From positions 1-25,355 of the forward strand of contig CAZJWX010000072.1 of assembly GCA_964549915.1 (NCBI GenBank): a DNA stretch of 25,355 nucleotides, written 5' to 3'. The stretch comes from JAUZRW01 sp964549915 (GTDB taxonomy: Bacteria > Chloroflexota > Anaerolineae > Aggregatilineales > Phototrophicaceae). Every line of letters begins with the position of its first letter. Position 1 is the stretch's first letter. The position numbers were made by a program, and so were the translations under genes. Shown one piece after another: positions 7,223 to 16,700 of this stretch. A model generated the notes under the pieces. That model was not told the DNA's origin and ran no database searches. It worked only from the letters and a program-made list of their open reading frames with translations.

Positions 7223-9331
7223 ATGTACTTTCTGGGTTCGCTGCTCTATCCATTCACCGGGCGCGGCGCGTTCGGCAGAATCTTGACCGCAGCCCTCCTG
7301 CTCTTCATCCCCATCGTCAATTTCTTCGGCTCGTTCGTTCTCCTGGGCTTCGGCATCAAGATCATCGGCAGCGTGCTGAATGGTGAGGAAGACCTGCCGG
7401 AGTTCGATTTTCTGCTGGATTTCATGAACGGTGTGATGGCCTTCGTGGCCACGCTCATCTACACCCTGCCCGTGTCGTTGATCTTCGTCGGTTTGTTCAC
7501 CACTTTCGGCATCGCCGAGGACGGCACAGTGAGCCAGACGGGGATCTTGCTCGGCCTGCTGAGCATCCCGTTCTTCTTCTTGTTGACCCTGGTGCTGGTG
7601 ACGGCGTACGCCCGTTACGGCGCGACGGGCAGCGCCCTCTCGCTGTTCGATGTCGTCGGCAATATTGGTCTGGCAGTCACGAACCTGGGTGCCGGGGTTC
7701 TGTTCTTCGTGAACAGCCTCCTCTACGGGCTTGCCGTCGGCATTCTGGTCAGCTTAGGATTCGTATTATTGATCATCCCCGGTTTGATTCTGGCTGTCGC
7801 CGCGCAAATCGGGCAGTATCATCTATATGGGCAGTATGCCCGGCAGATGGGGATTGGCGAACGACGCAAGCGGAAACAGGAAGAAATCGAGGTTGGCGGT
7901 ATGGCAGGTTTCGACGATTTTGAACAGGATTTCGAGCCACAGGACGAAGAATTCACTGCGGAAGAGCAGGCGCGCGAAGAAGCCTTCTTGCAGGAAGTGC
8001 GCAGGCGACGGGTGATGCTGCGCCGGGCGAAGAAATACCCGGCGAAAGACCGCATCGAAGCGGCGCGCTGGTTGGGCGAGGCGGGGGATCCATCCGCCAT
8101 CCCGGAATTGGTGCTGGTCTACCGGAAAGACCCCACCCCCGGCATGAAGGAAACGGCGGCCTATTCCCTGGGCATGATGAAAGCGCTGGAAGAAGCCCTC
8201 AACGATCCCGACGAGGCGGAGTACGCGCTGGATCTCACCCGCGACATCATCCTCAAGGGGAAATTTGGACGCCAGGGGCGGCGGCTGCGCCCGATTCTGG
8301 CGGTGCTGAGTGTGACTTTCATCGTCTTCCTGGGGGCGGCACTGGCGCTGGCTCCGCCAGGAGATGGCGGCACCATCGCCAGCGGGGACGACACGCAAGA
8401 GGCTGAGAGCGTGCCCGCTGATGCAACCGATGTGGCAGCCGTGCCGACCAGCGAGACGGAAGGCGCGTCGGCACTCGCCACGAGCACACCGGCACCCTCC
8501 GCCACGCCGACGCAGGAATTGAGCGCGACGGAGCAACTCGCGGCCTATTACGCGGCCCTGGAAGCGGATGCCAGCGCCCTGCACGAGCAGTTCTTGCTCG
8601 TCACGCGGCAGAGCCAGATGCAGGATTGCAATTACCCCTTCAACGATCCTGAACCGTATGTGGTGCCAGTGGGTGTGGAGAACCGGACGATGATGGAAGG
8701 CATCTCCATGCAGCTCAACGAAGTGCGAGAGACCCTGGCGGGCGTGCGTGCCGTCTACACGGAAGCCTGCAATTTCCGGCGCAGGCTCACACGGCAGGAA
8801 GCGCTCGACCAGGATGACCTGGTCGTGGAAGCGCAGCGTCGTCTGCGGCAGGATATTCAGCCGCTGCTGGGCGAACTCGGCGTGCAGGCTCCCACTTCGG
8901 AAGCCAGCGACACATCCGATGCCGAACCAACGCAGGACATCACCGCCGCACGGGTGCACATCACGGCGCTGGAAGACATCATCATCTCCATGACGGGCAT
9001 TCGTGGCGAAGCTGTGCGCATCCAGACCTACTGGAACGATATTGCCCAGTTCGGCACGTCTGAAGGCTGCTTCCAGAGCGAGCCGCTCCTCCCAGAACCC
9101 TACACCCTGCCGGATGATGTTGCGACGGAATTTCCTTCGCTGCAAGCGGCGGCAGACCTGGTCAATACCGGGTTGGGTCTGACGCAGCAAGCCGCAACGG
9201 GCTTCTACAACGCTTGCAACAACGACACTTTGCAGCAAGACCTGGGGACTTTCCAGGAGCAGGCCAACGGCGCAGTGCAGGCCTTCCAGAGCGCCCAGGA
9301 GTTGCTGGACGCCCTCCTGCGCAGCGGCTGA
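7223..9331 (+). CDS. DUF4013-like membrane protein with HEAT-like and extracellular domains
   Basis: This 702-residue protein begins with a DUF4013-like polytopic part (about 1-210). LLYPFTGRGAFGRIL, then LLLFIPIVNFFGSF, then GEEDLPEFD follow the family pattern of hydrophobic helices and an acidic segment. A charged cytoplasmic linker (about 210-265) leads into helical pairs such as RIEAARWLGEAGDPSAIPEL and ETAAYSLGMM, which look like one or two HEAT repeats (about 265-335). A further membrane helix (about 357-378) precedes a Ser/Thr/Ala/Pro stalk (TSTPAPSATPTQ) and an extracellular helical region with paired Cys-containing segments (DCNYPF, EACNF, EGCFQ, NACNN). The ATG at 7223 is supported by AAGGAGG 8 nt upstream. 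Function is unknown; a sensor or envelope scaffold role is inference. Confidence 0.8.
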   Translation: MYFLGSLLYPFTGRGAFGRILTAALLLFIPIVNFFGSFVLLGFGIKIIGSVLNGEEDLPEFDFLLDFMNGVMAFVATLIYTLPVSLIFVGLFTTFGIAEDGTVSQTGILLGLLSIPFFFLLTLVLVTAYARYGATGSALSLFDVVGNIGLAVTNLGAGVLFFVNSLLYGLAVGILVSLGFVLLIIPGLILAVAAQIGQYHLYGQYARQMGIGERRKRKQEEIEVGGMAGFDDFEQDFEPQDEEFTAEEQAREEAFLQEVRRRRVMLRRAKKYPAKDRIEAARWLGEAGDPSAIPELVLVYRKDPTPGMKETAAYSLGMMKALEEALNDPDEAEYALDLTRDIILKGKFGRQGRRLRPILAVLSVTFIVFLGAALALAPPGDGGTIASGDDTQEAESVPADATDVAAVPTSETEGASALATSTPAPSATPTQELSATEQLAAYYAALEADASALHEQFLLVTRQSQMQDCNYPFNDPEPYVVPVGVENRTMMEGISMQLNEVRETLAGVRAVYTEACNFRRRLTRQEALDQDDLVVEAQRRLRQDIQPLLGELGVQAPTSEASDTSDAEPTQDITAARVHITALEDIIISMTGIRGEAVRIQTYWNDIAQFGTSEGCFQSEPLLPEPYTLPDDVATEFPSLQAAADLVNTGLGLTQQAATGFYNACNNDTLQQDLGTFQEQANGAVQAFQSAQELLDALLRSG

Positions 9332-9346
9332 GGGGCGGATGCGAAT

Positions 9347-9382
9347 CGTAGGGGTCTCTGTTGTTTGTGGGGAGACCCTACG
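9347..9382 (+). terminator. hairpin after the DUF4013-like gene
   Basis: CGTAGGGGTCTC (9347-9358) pairs with GAGACCCTACG (9372-9382) with a single bulged G, giving an 11-bp stem 15 bp after the stop codon. No T-run follows, so it may be a terminator, an RNA-stabilising hairpin or a dispersed repeat. Confidence 0.45.
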
Positions 9383-9497
9383 TGTGCTTTGAGCGCAGGC
9401 AGGATGTATCGCTCACGATAATGTTGAGAAAGCTTACGGCTAAATCGCGAATCTTGTTGTAGAATCAGGCAGAAAATCCGTACTCAAGGTTCGCTTA

Positions 9498-11261
9498 ATG
9501 GTGAGAATGATCACAAACACCCCACCACAACTGCGAATCGTCGCCTTATACTTCGTCGCAGCAGCAGCCTGGATCCTGTTATCAGACGCTCTCCTCTACT
9601 GGTTGATCGTGGATGATACCCTGGTTCCCCGGCTGAGCATCCTCAAAGGGATTGCCTTCGTCGTCTTCACATCGACGGTTCTCTTTTTGCTGCTGAAGCA
9701 CGAATTCGCGCAGCGTGCGCAGTTGGAACGCAGCCTGCGCGAGCAAATCGAGCGCGTCGAACACAGCGAGCGGCGCTTTCGCAAGGCTGTCGAGGAAGCC
9801 CCGCAGCCCATTGCTATCCTCGCGGAAGACGGCGAAATCGTGAGTATCAGCCACACCTGGATGGAGATCACGGGGTATACCCGCGAACAGCTCAGCACGA
9901 TTGATTCCTGGAGCGAACTGGCCTACGGCGAACGCAAGCGTTCCATCAAAGAGGGCATTGATCGGTTATTCGACCTGGATGGACGGGTCGATGAGGGCGA
10001 GTTCACGGTTCGTTGTGCGGACGGATCGGAACGCATCTGGGATTTCAGCTCAACTCCGCTGGATCGCCTGCCGGATGGCCGTCGCCTCGTGATGAGCCTC
10101 GCCACTGATGTGACACAGCGCTCTCGCGCGGAAGCTGATTTGCGCATCAAGGATGCTGCCATCGCCGCTTCGCTGACGCCGATCGTCATCAGCGATATGG
10201 AAGCGAAGCTGACCTATGTGAATCAAGCCTTCGTCAAGCTGTGGAAGCTGGAAAATGAATCGCAGGCGATTGGGCGTTCCATTCACGATTTCTGGGACGA
10301 TCCTGAGGCCGCAGCAGCGATATCCGCCGCCGTGCTGGACGAGGGCGCGTATGTCGGCGAACTGACGGCCCGCCTCGCGGATGGTGAAATCGCCCTGCTC
10401 GAAGTGATGGTGACGATGGTGCATGACGAAAGGGGACGTCCCGTCTGTGGGATGGGATCGTTCAAAGACATCACCCGGCAGAAGCAGGCGGAAGCCCTCA
10501 CCCTGGAAAACGAACGGGTGAAAGTCCGCTTCCAGAAGGAGCAGGAGCGCAATGCCTTCGTGTTGCGCATCGTCTCCATGCTCTCGCACGATTTACGCAG
10601 CCCGCTGACGGTCATCAACTCCTCGAAAGACCTGCTTCTGCACTACCATGATCGGCTGACGCCAGAGAAGCGCGAAGAAAAGCTGGAAGTCATCGGGCGG
10701 CAGGTGCAATTTGCCCTGGACATGCTCAAAGATACGGTCGATATGGCGCGGGGCAAGCTGACCGACACGCCATTCCATCCCACGCCCGTCAACATCGCGG
10801 CGCTGTGTCAGGTCAGCGTGGAGGAACTGCGAACGGATGTGGATGTGCAGCTTCAATTGCGCTTCGTCAACCTGGACGGCACCCGTGTGGTGCTGCTGGA
10901 TGAGGTGCTCGTCAGCCGTATTCTGCTGAATCTGCTCTCAAACGCCATCAAATATTCGCCCGTTGGGCGCGAAGTGCGGCTGGAACTGGATATTCAGGAG
11001 TCCTGGGTGGTGCTGCGCGTGATTGACCAGGGTATGGGCATCCAGCCTGAAGAACTGCCCCACATCTTCAACGATTTCTACCGCTCGGAAGCAGTCGATC
11101 ATATCCAGGGCACCGGACTCGGCCTGAGCATCGTGAAGGATTGCGTCGAGCGTCACGGCGGCGAAATCCACGTGGAGAGCGAAGTCGAGCGCGGTACGAC
11201 CTTCACGGTACGCCTGCCGTACCAGGACGCGGCAGATAGCCTCAGCAGCCTGGTCGGTTGA
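9498..11261 (+). CDS. membrane sensor histidine kinase with two PAS domains
   Basis: The 587-residue kinase has two N-terminal membrane helices (about 14-37 and 46-67) with only a short loop outside, a coiled linker, and two PAS domains (about 93-210 and 215-330). The second ends in the MGSFKDITRQK PAC motif. The HisKA H-box SMLSHDLRSPL carries phospho-acceptor His364. The ATPase domain has the N-box LLNLLSNAIKYSP (Asn482), G1 DQGMG (510-514) and G2 GTGLGLS (538-544). It should autophosphorylate and pass phosphate to an unlinked response regulator, since none is adjacent. The small outer loop suggests sensing in the membrane or through the PAS domains. The ATG at 9498 has AAGG 8 nt upstream. 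A TAGAAT box (9460-9465) is a possible -10 element. Confidence 0.93.
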   Translation: MVRMITNTPPQLRIVALYFVAAAAWILLSDALLYWLIVDDTLVPRLSILKGIAFVVFTSTVLFLLLKHEFAQRAQLERSLREQIERVEHSERRFRKAVEEAPQPIAILAEDGEIVSISHTWMEITGYTREQLSTIDSWSELAYGERKRSIKEGIDRLFDLDGRVDEGEFTVRCADGSERIWDFSSTPLDRLPDGRRLVMSLATDVTQRSRAEADLRIKDAAIAASLTPIVISDMEAKLTYVNQAFVKLWKLENESQAIGRSIHDFWDDPEAAAAISAAVLDEGAYVGELTARLADGEIALLEVMVTMVHDERGRPVCGMGSFKDITRQKQAEALTLENERVKVRFQKEQERNAFVLRIVSMLSHDLRSPLTVINSSKDLLLHYHDRLTPEKREEKLEVIGRQVQFALDMLKDTVDMARGKLTDTPFHPTPVNIAALCQVSVEELRTDVDVQLQLRFVNLDGTRVVLLDEVLVSRILLNLLSNAIKYSPVGREVRLELDIQESWVVLRVIDQGMGIQPEELPHIFNDFYRSEAVDHIQGTGLGLSIVKDCVERHGGEIHVESEVERGTTFTVRLPYQDAADSLSSLVG

Positions 11262-11272
11262 CCCTGTGAAGG

Positions 11273-11285
11273 GCAGCCAGGCTGC
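11273..11285 (+). terminator. short hairpin after the histidine kinase gene
   Basis: GCAGC, CAG, GCTGC is a perfect 5-bp hairpin 11 bp after the stop codon. It is followed by TCTCCTT, a pyrimidine-rich but not T-only tract. Confidence 0.4.
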
Positions 11286-11290
11286 TCTCC

Positions 11291-11303
11291 TTGCCCAGCG
11301 GGG
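11291..11303 (+). repeat. GC-run intergenic repeat core, fourth copy
   Basis: TTGCCCAGCGGGG is followed by AGCGAGAGGGGG, close to the flank of the first copy (GGAGTTAGAGGGG after 4939). It lies in the gap between the histidine kinase and PBP genes. Confidence 0.55.
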
Positions 11304-11457
11304 AGCGAGAGGGGGCATTGTTATTCCGCCATGATGTCTCGCAGAGCGCGAGGGTACTCTGGACCCACTGCGTATCGTCCCCCCGGCGACCCGGTGCCAA
11401 TGCCTGCGCTTGCCCCACGCTGCGGGTGGTGACTGGATTTTCCCCGCCAGTGTCCTG

Positions 11458-11463
11458 TATAGT
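11458..11463 (+). promoter_or_regulatory. -10 box (TATAGT) for the penicillin-binding protein gene
   Basis: TATAGT lies 31 bp before the ATG. The best upstream hexamer, TGGATT (11434-11439) with an 18-bp spacer, matches the -35 consensus poorly. GAGGA at 11483-11487 is the ribosome site, 7 nt before the ATG. Confidence 0.4.
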
Positions 11464-11494
11464 GAGCGCCCGATAGCCCTATGAGGAAAGTCGT

Positions 11495-13792
11495 ATGCAT
11501 CGGTCGCGCAATCCCAAGATGACTCTGCTCTGGCTGCTGGCGGCGCTTTCGCTGTTGGGGGCCTGCGATGCCCTGCCCGGTGCCAGCAGCGCCCCGGCAG
11601 CGGAAGGCACCGAAGAGGTGCTGCAAGTACAGGAGCAGCAAGTCGGCAGCACACCGCAGGAATCCGTCGAGTTGTTCCTGGAGGCCTGGAATGTCGAAGA
11701 TTTTGAGCGCATGTACAGCCTGGTCAGCCCACGCACGGGGGATGCTTACCCCTTCGAGGATTTCGTAGCGCAATACCGCAGCGCGGATGCCGAGATGGGC
11801 TTCGAAGGCGTGCAGTACAGCATCAACGAGACGAGCTTGCAGGGGCAGAGCGCAGCCGTCCGGTACGATGCCACCATCGAATCGAGCCTCTTCGGCAGCA
11901 TTGAAGACACAGGGCGCACAATGCGGCTGGTGCAGGGCGGCGGTGGCTGGCAGGTCGCCTGGGCACCGATGGACATCATCAACGGCATGTCTTCCAACAT
12001 CCGGCTGACGGCGGATCGGCGCTTCGCCCCGCGCGGCAACATCTACGACCGCAGCGGCTTCCCCGTCGTGCAGGAGGGCGGCAGCTTGATCGCGCTTTAC
12101 CTCAACGAGCAGGATATGAGCAACATTGATGACTGCTTCGATGTGCTGGCGCGGGTGACGCTGCGACCGCGCAATTATTTCGTGCGGCTCTTCGTGGATT
12201 ACGCGCCGGAGACGGTGGCCTTCGTCGCTGAACTGGATACGGATATTTACGAGGCCAATCGCGCCGACATCGACAACATTTGCGGCGCGGGGGTTGATGG
12301 CGAATTTTTCGGCTCCAAAGTGGTGCCGATCACGGGGCGCAATTATTGGGGGCACGGTGCGCTGGCGCACATCACTGGCTATACCGGGCGCATCCCCAGT
12401 GAGAGCCTGGGCTTCTGGGAAGGGCGCGGCTACCGGGCGTCGGATATTGTGGGGCTGCAAGGGGTGGAAAATGCCATGCAGGACTACCTGGCGGGTGCGC
12501 CGGAGCAGTACCTGCGCTTGATCGAACCCGGGGGCATCGTCCTGCGCGAACTGGGCGGAGCGTCGGGCAGCGAACCCACATCCGTCACGCTGACCATTGA
12601 CCGCGAGTTGCAATACGATGTGGCGCAGGCCTTCAACGATGCCTGGAATTTCTCAGGATTGGATTGGGCAACGGTGGCGACGGGCGGCGCTGCCGTCGTG
12701 CTCGATGTGAACACCGGGGCGATTCTGGCGCTGCACAGCTACCCCACGTATGATCCGCGCATCTTCAACCCGGAGAGCGCCTACGACAACGCCCAGGACG
12801 AGATTCAGCGGGCGACGGTGGGCGATCCCTTCCTGCCAGTTGGTCCAGGCTTGTTGAACCGGGCGGCGGCAGAGCAATACTTCCCTGGTTCGACCTTCAA
12901 GCTGGTGACGGCGATTGCGGCGGCGGATAGCAACACCTGGAGCCGCGACCGCATCTTCGACTGCACGCTGGAATGGCGCGGCGCACAGTACGGCGATACG
13001 CTGGAATTTCGCGAAGATTGGCGCGTCGTCTTCGAGTTCGATCCAGCGGGGCAGATCAGCATGCCGCAGGCCATCGCGACCTCGTGCAACCCCTTCTTCT
13101 GGGAGGTGGGCGGCATAATGTACCGCCAGGAGCCGACGCTGGCGATGGATTACGCCCGCTTGCTCGGCCTGGGCAGTTCGACACGCGCCTACGGCCTGGG
13201 CATCGCGGAAGCGTCGGGGAGCATCCCCAACCCACCCAGCGCAACCGAAGCGCTCAATTATGTCATCGGGCAGGGCGATGTGCAGGTGACGGCGCTGCAA
13301 ATGGCGCGGTTGGTGGCGGCGATTGCCAACGGCGGCACCGTCTACCGCCCCTATGTGGTACAGCAGATCGGCGGGCGGGATGGCGAACCCCTGGTGGAGG
13401 AATTCACGCCGGAAGTCGAGCGGCAGCTCCAGCTAGAGCCGGATGTGCTGCCGCTGGTGCGCGATGGCATGTGCCTGACCACCACCGACGAAGACCTGGG
13501 CACGTCTGAGAGCGTCTTCGGTGACGCCCCCTATACGTCCTGCGGCAAGACGGGCACGGCGCAGACGGGACGCATCGCCCCGCATTCCTGGTACGTGACC
13601 TATGCCCCGGCGGATAACCCGCAAATTGCGGTGACGGTCGTCGTCACGGATTCGCGCGAAGGGTCGGAGGTCGCAGCGCCGATTGCCCGCCGCATCCTGG
13701 ATAATTACTTCGATGCGCCCTGGGCGGATTGGCCGGAATGGTGGGCGACGGAATACGTGCCCGTTCCGCCACCGCGCGGCACCAGCGGCTGA
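11495..13792 (+). CDS. lipoprotein class B penicillin-binding protein with MecA_N-like domain
   Basis: This 765-residue transpeptidase should cross-link peptidoglycan outside the membrane. Its N-terminus is a lipoprotein signal with lipobox LLGAC, predicting lipid attachment at Cys24. Residues about 52-165 (ESVELFLEAWNVEDF, then GGGWQVAW) resemble the NTF2-like MecA_N domain of PBP2a-type proteins. A dimerisation/linker region starting RRFAPRGNIYDRSG (175-188) follows. The catalytic domain has the three expected motifs: S466-TFK469, S530-CN532 and K685-TG687. Class B enzymes are usually held by a helix, so anchoring by a lipid alone, like some Gram-positive low-affinity PBPs, is notable. The ATG has GAGGA 7 nt upstream. 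The gene ends 6 bp from the convergent kinase-like gene. Confidence 0.92.
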   Translation: MHRSRNPKMTLLWLLAALSLLGACDALPGASSAPAAEGTEEVLQVQEQQVGSTPQESVELFLEAWNVEDFERMYSLVSPRTGDAYPFEDFVAQYRSADAEMGFEGVQYSINETSLQGQSAAVRYDATIESSLFGSIEDTGRTMRLVQGGGGWQVAWAPMDIINGMSSNIRLTADRRFAPRGNIYDRSGFPVVQEGGSLIALYLNEQDMSNIDDCFDVLARVTLRPRNYFVRLFVDYAPETVAFVAELDTDIYEANRADIDNICGAGVDGEFFGSKVVPITGRNYWGHGALAHITGYTGRIPSESLGFWEGRGYRASDIVGLQGVENAMQDYLAGAPEQYLRLIEPGGIVLRELGGASGSEPTSVTLTIDRELQYDVAQAFNDAWNFSGLDWATVATGGAAVVLDVNTGAILALHSYPTYDPRIFNPESAYDNAQDEIQRATVGDPFLPVGPGLLNRAAAEQYFPGSTFKLVTAIAAADSNTWSRDRIFDCTLEWRGAQYGDTLEFREDWRVVFEFDPAGQISMPQAIATSCNPFFWEVGGIMYRQEPTLAMDYARLLGLGSSTRAYGLGIAEASGSIPNPPSATEALNYVIGQGDVQVTALQMARLVAAIANGGTVYRPYVVQQIGGRDGEPLVEEFTPEVERQLQLEPDVLPLVRDGMCLTTTDEDLGTSESVFGDAPYTSCGKTGTAQTGRIAPHSWYVTYAPADNPQIAVTVVVTDSREGSEVAAPIARRILDNYFDAPWADWPEWWATEYVPVPPPRGTSG

Positions 13793-13798
13793 GCGGCC

Positions 13799-16700
13799 TC
13801 AGCGTAGGGTCAGCCGCCAGTCGTTGACGTTGACGATGACGCCGCCCTCGCGCACGAAGAGCACCGGAACCACTGGCTCGCCCGGTGGGATGAAGTCCAC
13901 CGGGTTGCCCAAGGGATCATCATTCAGCAGCAGCGTGATCGCCCCGGTCGCGCTGTCGCGATTCAGGCGCAGGCGCACGCTGGTGACGTTCACCGAGCGC
14001 TGGCGCAGGAAGGTCGTGGTGTTGTTATTCAGCAGGCTGATGTTGATGGCGTTGCTGTTGACCACATCAATGCGCAGGCCGATGTTGTTGCCGTCGGCGG
14101 CGCTTTCCAGCAGCAGGCCGAAGAAGATGCCCTGGTCGTCATCTGCCAGTGCGGGGTTGAAGGTGGTCAGCGTCATATTGGCTTCTACGCTGCTGATGCG
14201 TGTGGCGGCCTCGTTGCCGTAGAATTCATCCAGCAAGGCGGCTGAGGGCGCAATCCGCAGCAGTTCCGCGTTGCCGTCTGTGCCCGTTCCCAGGCGATAG
14301 CCGCCGTCAATCGGGAAGAAGCTCTCTTCGTTGAAGGGCAACCGCTCTTCCTGGGCGAAACGCTCCAGCAGGTTCACCGTGCCGCGCACCCCCCCTTCTG
14401 GCAGCGGCGTATTGGTCACGGGGGGCGGCGTCGGCGTCACCGAGGGCGTGTATGTGATCGTCGGCGTGAAGGTCGCGGTAGGTGTCGCGGACGGGGTGAC
14501 GGGTGTGGGGGTCTCCGTCGGCGTGATGGGCGTGTTGGTTGTGGTTGGCGTCTGCGTGACGGTAGCGGTCAGGGTAGCGGTGTCGGTCGCCGTCGGCGTG
14601 GCTTCCTGCGTCGCTTCTTCCGTGACGGAGACGGCTGCGACTCCTGCGCTCTCTGCGCCGTTCTCCGGCGTCGCGCTGATCGTCACGGCGATTTCTGGTG
14701 GCGCGCCGTTCTGGCTCAGCAGATAGCCACCCAGCGCCAGCGCCGCCAGCGTCACCAGGGCCACTGTGCCGAAGAGCAGCCAGCGCGGAATCCCCCCGCC
14801 CCGGCGCTTCTCCTCCGGCGCGGTCACATCCGGGCGGATGCCGTAGGTCAGCGGTTCCGGCTCCTGGTAGACGATCTCGCTCATGGCGATTTCTTCTTCC
14901 TGCGGAGTCGGGTTCTCGGTGGGCGGCGCGGCAAATTCGGACTGGGCTTCCAGCACGGCGTACCAGTGGCGGTAGAGCGGGTAGGCCGGATGCTGGTCGA
15001 TGAACATGGCGCGGAACAACTCATTGAGCTGTTCCAGGCGGCGGCTGCGGCGTGCGTCGGAATTGAGCACCTCTACGAAGGCCTCGTAGGTCTCGCTCCA
15101 TTGGCGCAGGGGGGCGGCGTAGGTCTCGCCGAGTCGTTCGGCTGTCAGCCACACCTGATTGTGCAGAATCTCGCCCACGCGCCCATCGGGCTTGTCGGGC
15201 TTACGGTCGATCAACACGCGCATCTCCCGCGATTGCACCGCCAGATCCGCCGCTACCGGGATCAAATCGCTCAACCAGGCGCGGTAGCCTTCCAGCGAGA
15301 CGGGCACGGACTCTTCGGCGGCACGGGCGTTGTTCAGTGCTTCTTCCAGCTTGCTGCCTGCCGGGCGGAATTTGCCGTCGCTCCATTCGCGCAGCGCCAA
15401 TTCCAGGTCGCGCAGGCTCTGGATGCCAGTGGAGAGCGCCCGTGCCTGGGCGTTGTTCTCCAGCTTGCGGCGAATCTCCGCCAGTTCCGGCAGGATGTGC
15501 TTGCCGTTCACCTGAGCGAAGAGCATCGCGGCCTCGTCCAGGTCGCGGCGGCGCGTGATGTACTCGTCCAGGGAGCGTATGGCGGGGTGGCGTTCGCCCA
15601 GTTCGGGCAGCGCCTTGAGGGCCGCCTCGCGCCAGAAAGCCCCATCATCCAGCGTGCCCTCATGCATATCGAGCGTGCCCTGCAGGATGTAGTAGAAGAA
15701 GAAGAGCCGCTGCCCTGCCGTGCTGCGCCGCTGCAAAATGCCGATCAAGCCGCGACTCATGGCCTTGAGGTAGGTCTCCTCGCTGGGCATCTGCGCCTCG
15801 AAATCCTGCCGCAGCGCGACCTCATCGGTGGTCAGGCGGCGCTCAATTTCATCGAGCAGCAGACGCGAACGCTCCGGGCTGTTGACGTAGCCGCGTTCGA
15901 CCCATTCGCGGGTGAAGCGGGAGAGTTCTTGCAGGCGGCTGGCAGCCAGTCGCGCCGCTTCCGACCGCGCGACTTCCAGGGCTTGCTGCCCCAGCCGCTC
16001 CGAATCTTGCAGGCGTCCCCGGTCGTAGGCTTCCCAGCCTTCGGCGAGTGCCCGTCCCAGCGCACCCGGCAGGGCGTGACGTTCCACGTAACGCGCCCCG
16101 GAGATCACCGAATTGAGTTGGCGAAACCAGTTGCTCAGCGCCGGGCTGATGAGGTGCACACTCTGCGCCGATTCGCCCAGGGAAAGTTCGGCCTGATCGC
16201 GGTTCCCGGCGACGACGACTTCCTGGTAGGTCGTCCAGGAGTCCCGCGCGGACTCCAGGCCGGCGATCATGGTGTTGAGCATGTCGTCGAAGAGTCGTTC
16301 GGCGAAGGGCTGTAATTCCGCCTGCGTGCCCTGCAACCAGCCATCCAGGTCGGAGCCATCCGCTGCCGGGACGTAGGTCTGGCAGGCTTGGAGGATGTTG
16401 TAGAGGCGGTTGAGGAAGTCTTCCAGTTCTTGCCAGAGCGGGTTGATGGGGTCAATGGAGCGGCTGGTTTTCAGCGATTGCAGGGCTTCGCGCGGGCGCG
16501 AGGTCGCCTGTCGCCCGATGACGTGCATCCCATCCGCCAGCGCCATCGCGGCGTTCAACGCTCGTTCCAGGGATGAGAGCGGCAGGCGGCGATTGGGCAG
16601 TTGGTGCTGGACGGAAAGCGTCTGCAAGATGGTGTTGAGGCTGGTGATCTGGCTGACGACGGAGCGGTAGGCATCGCGCAGCATGGCGACATCCAGCGGG

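Noticed and set aside
14400..14680. Low-complexity Thr/Pro codon run as a DNA repeat or recombination site
   Set aside because: It is in frame inside the receptor gene and encodes a stalk after the membrane helix, which explains the repetitiveness.
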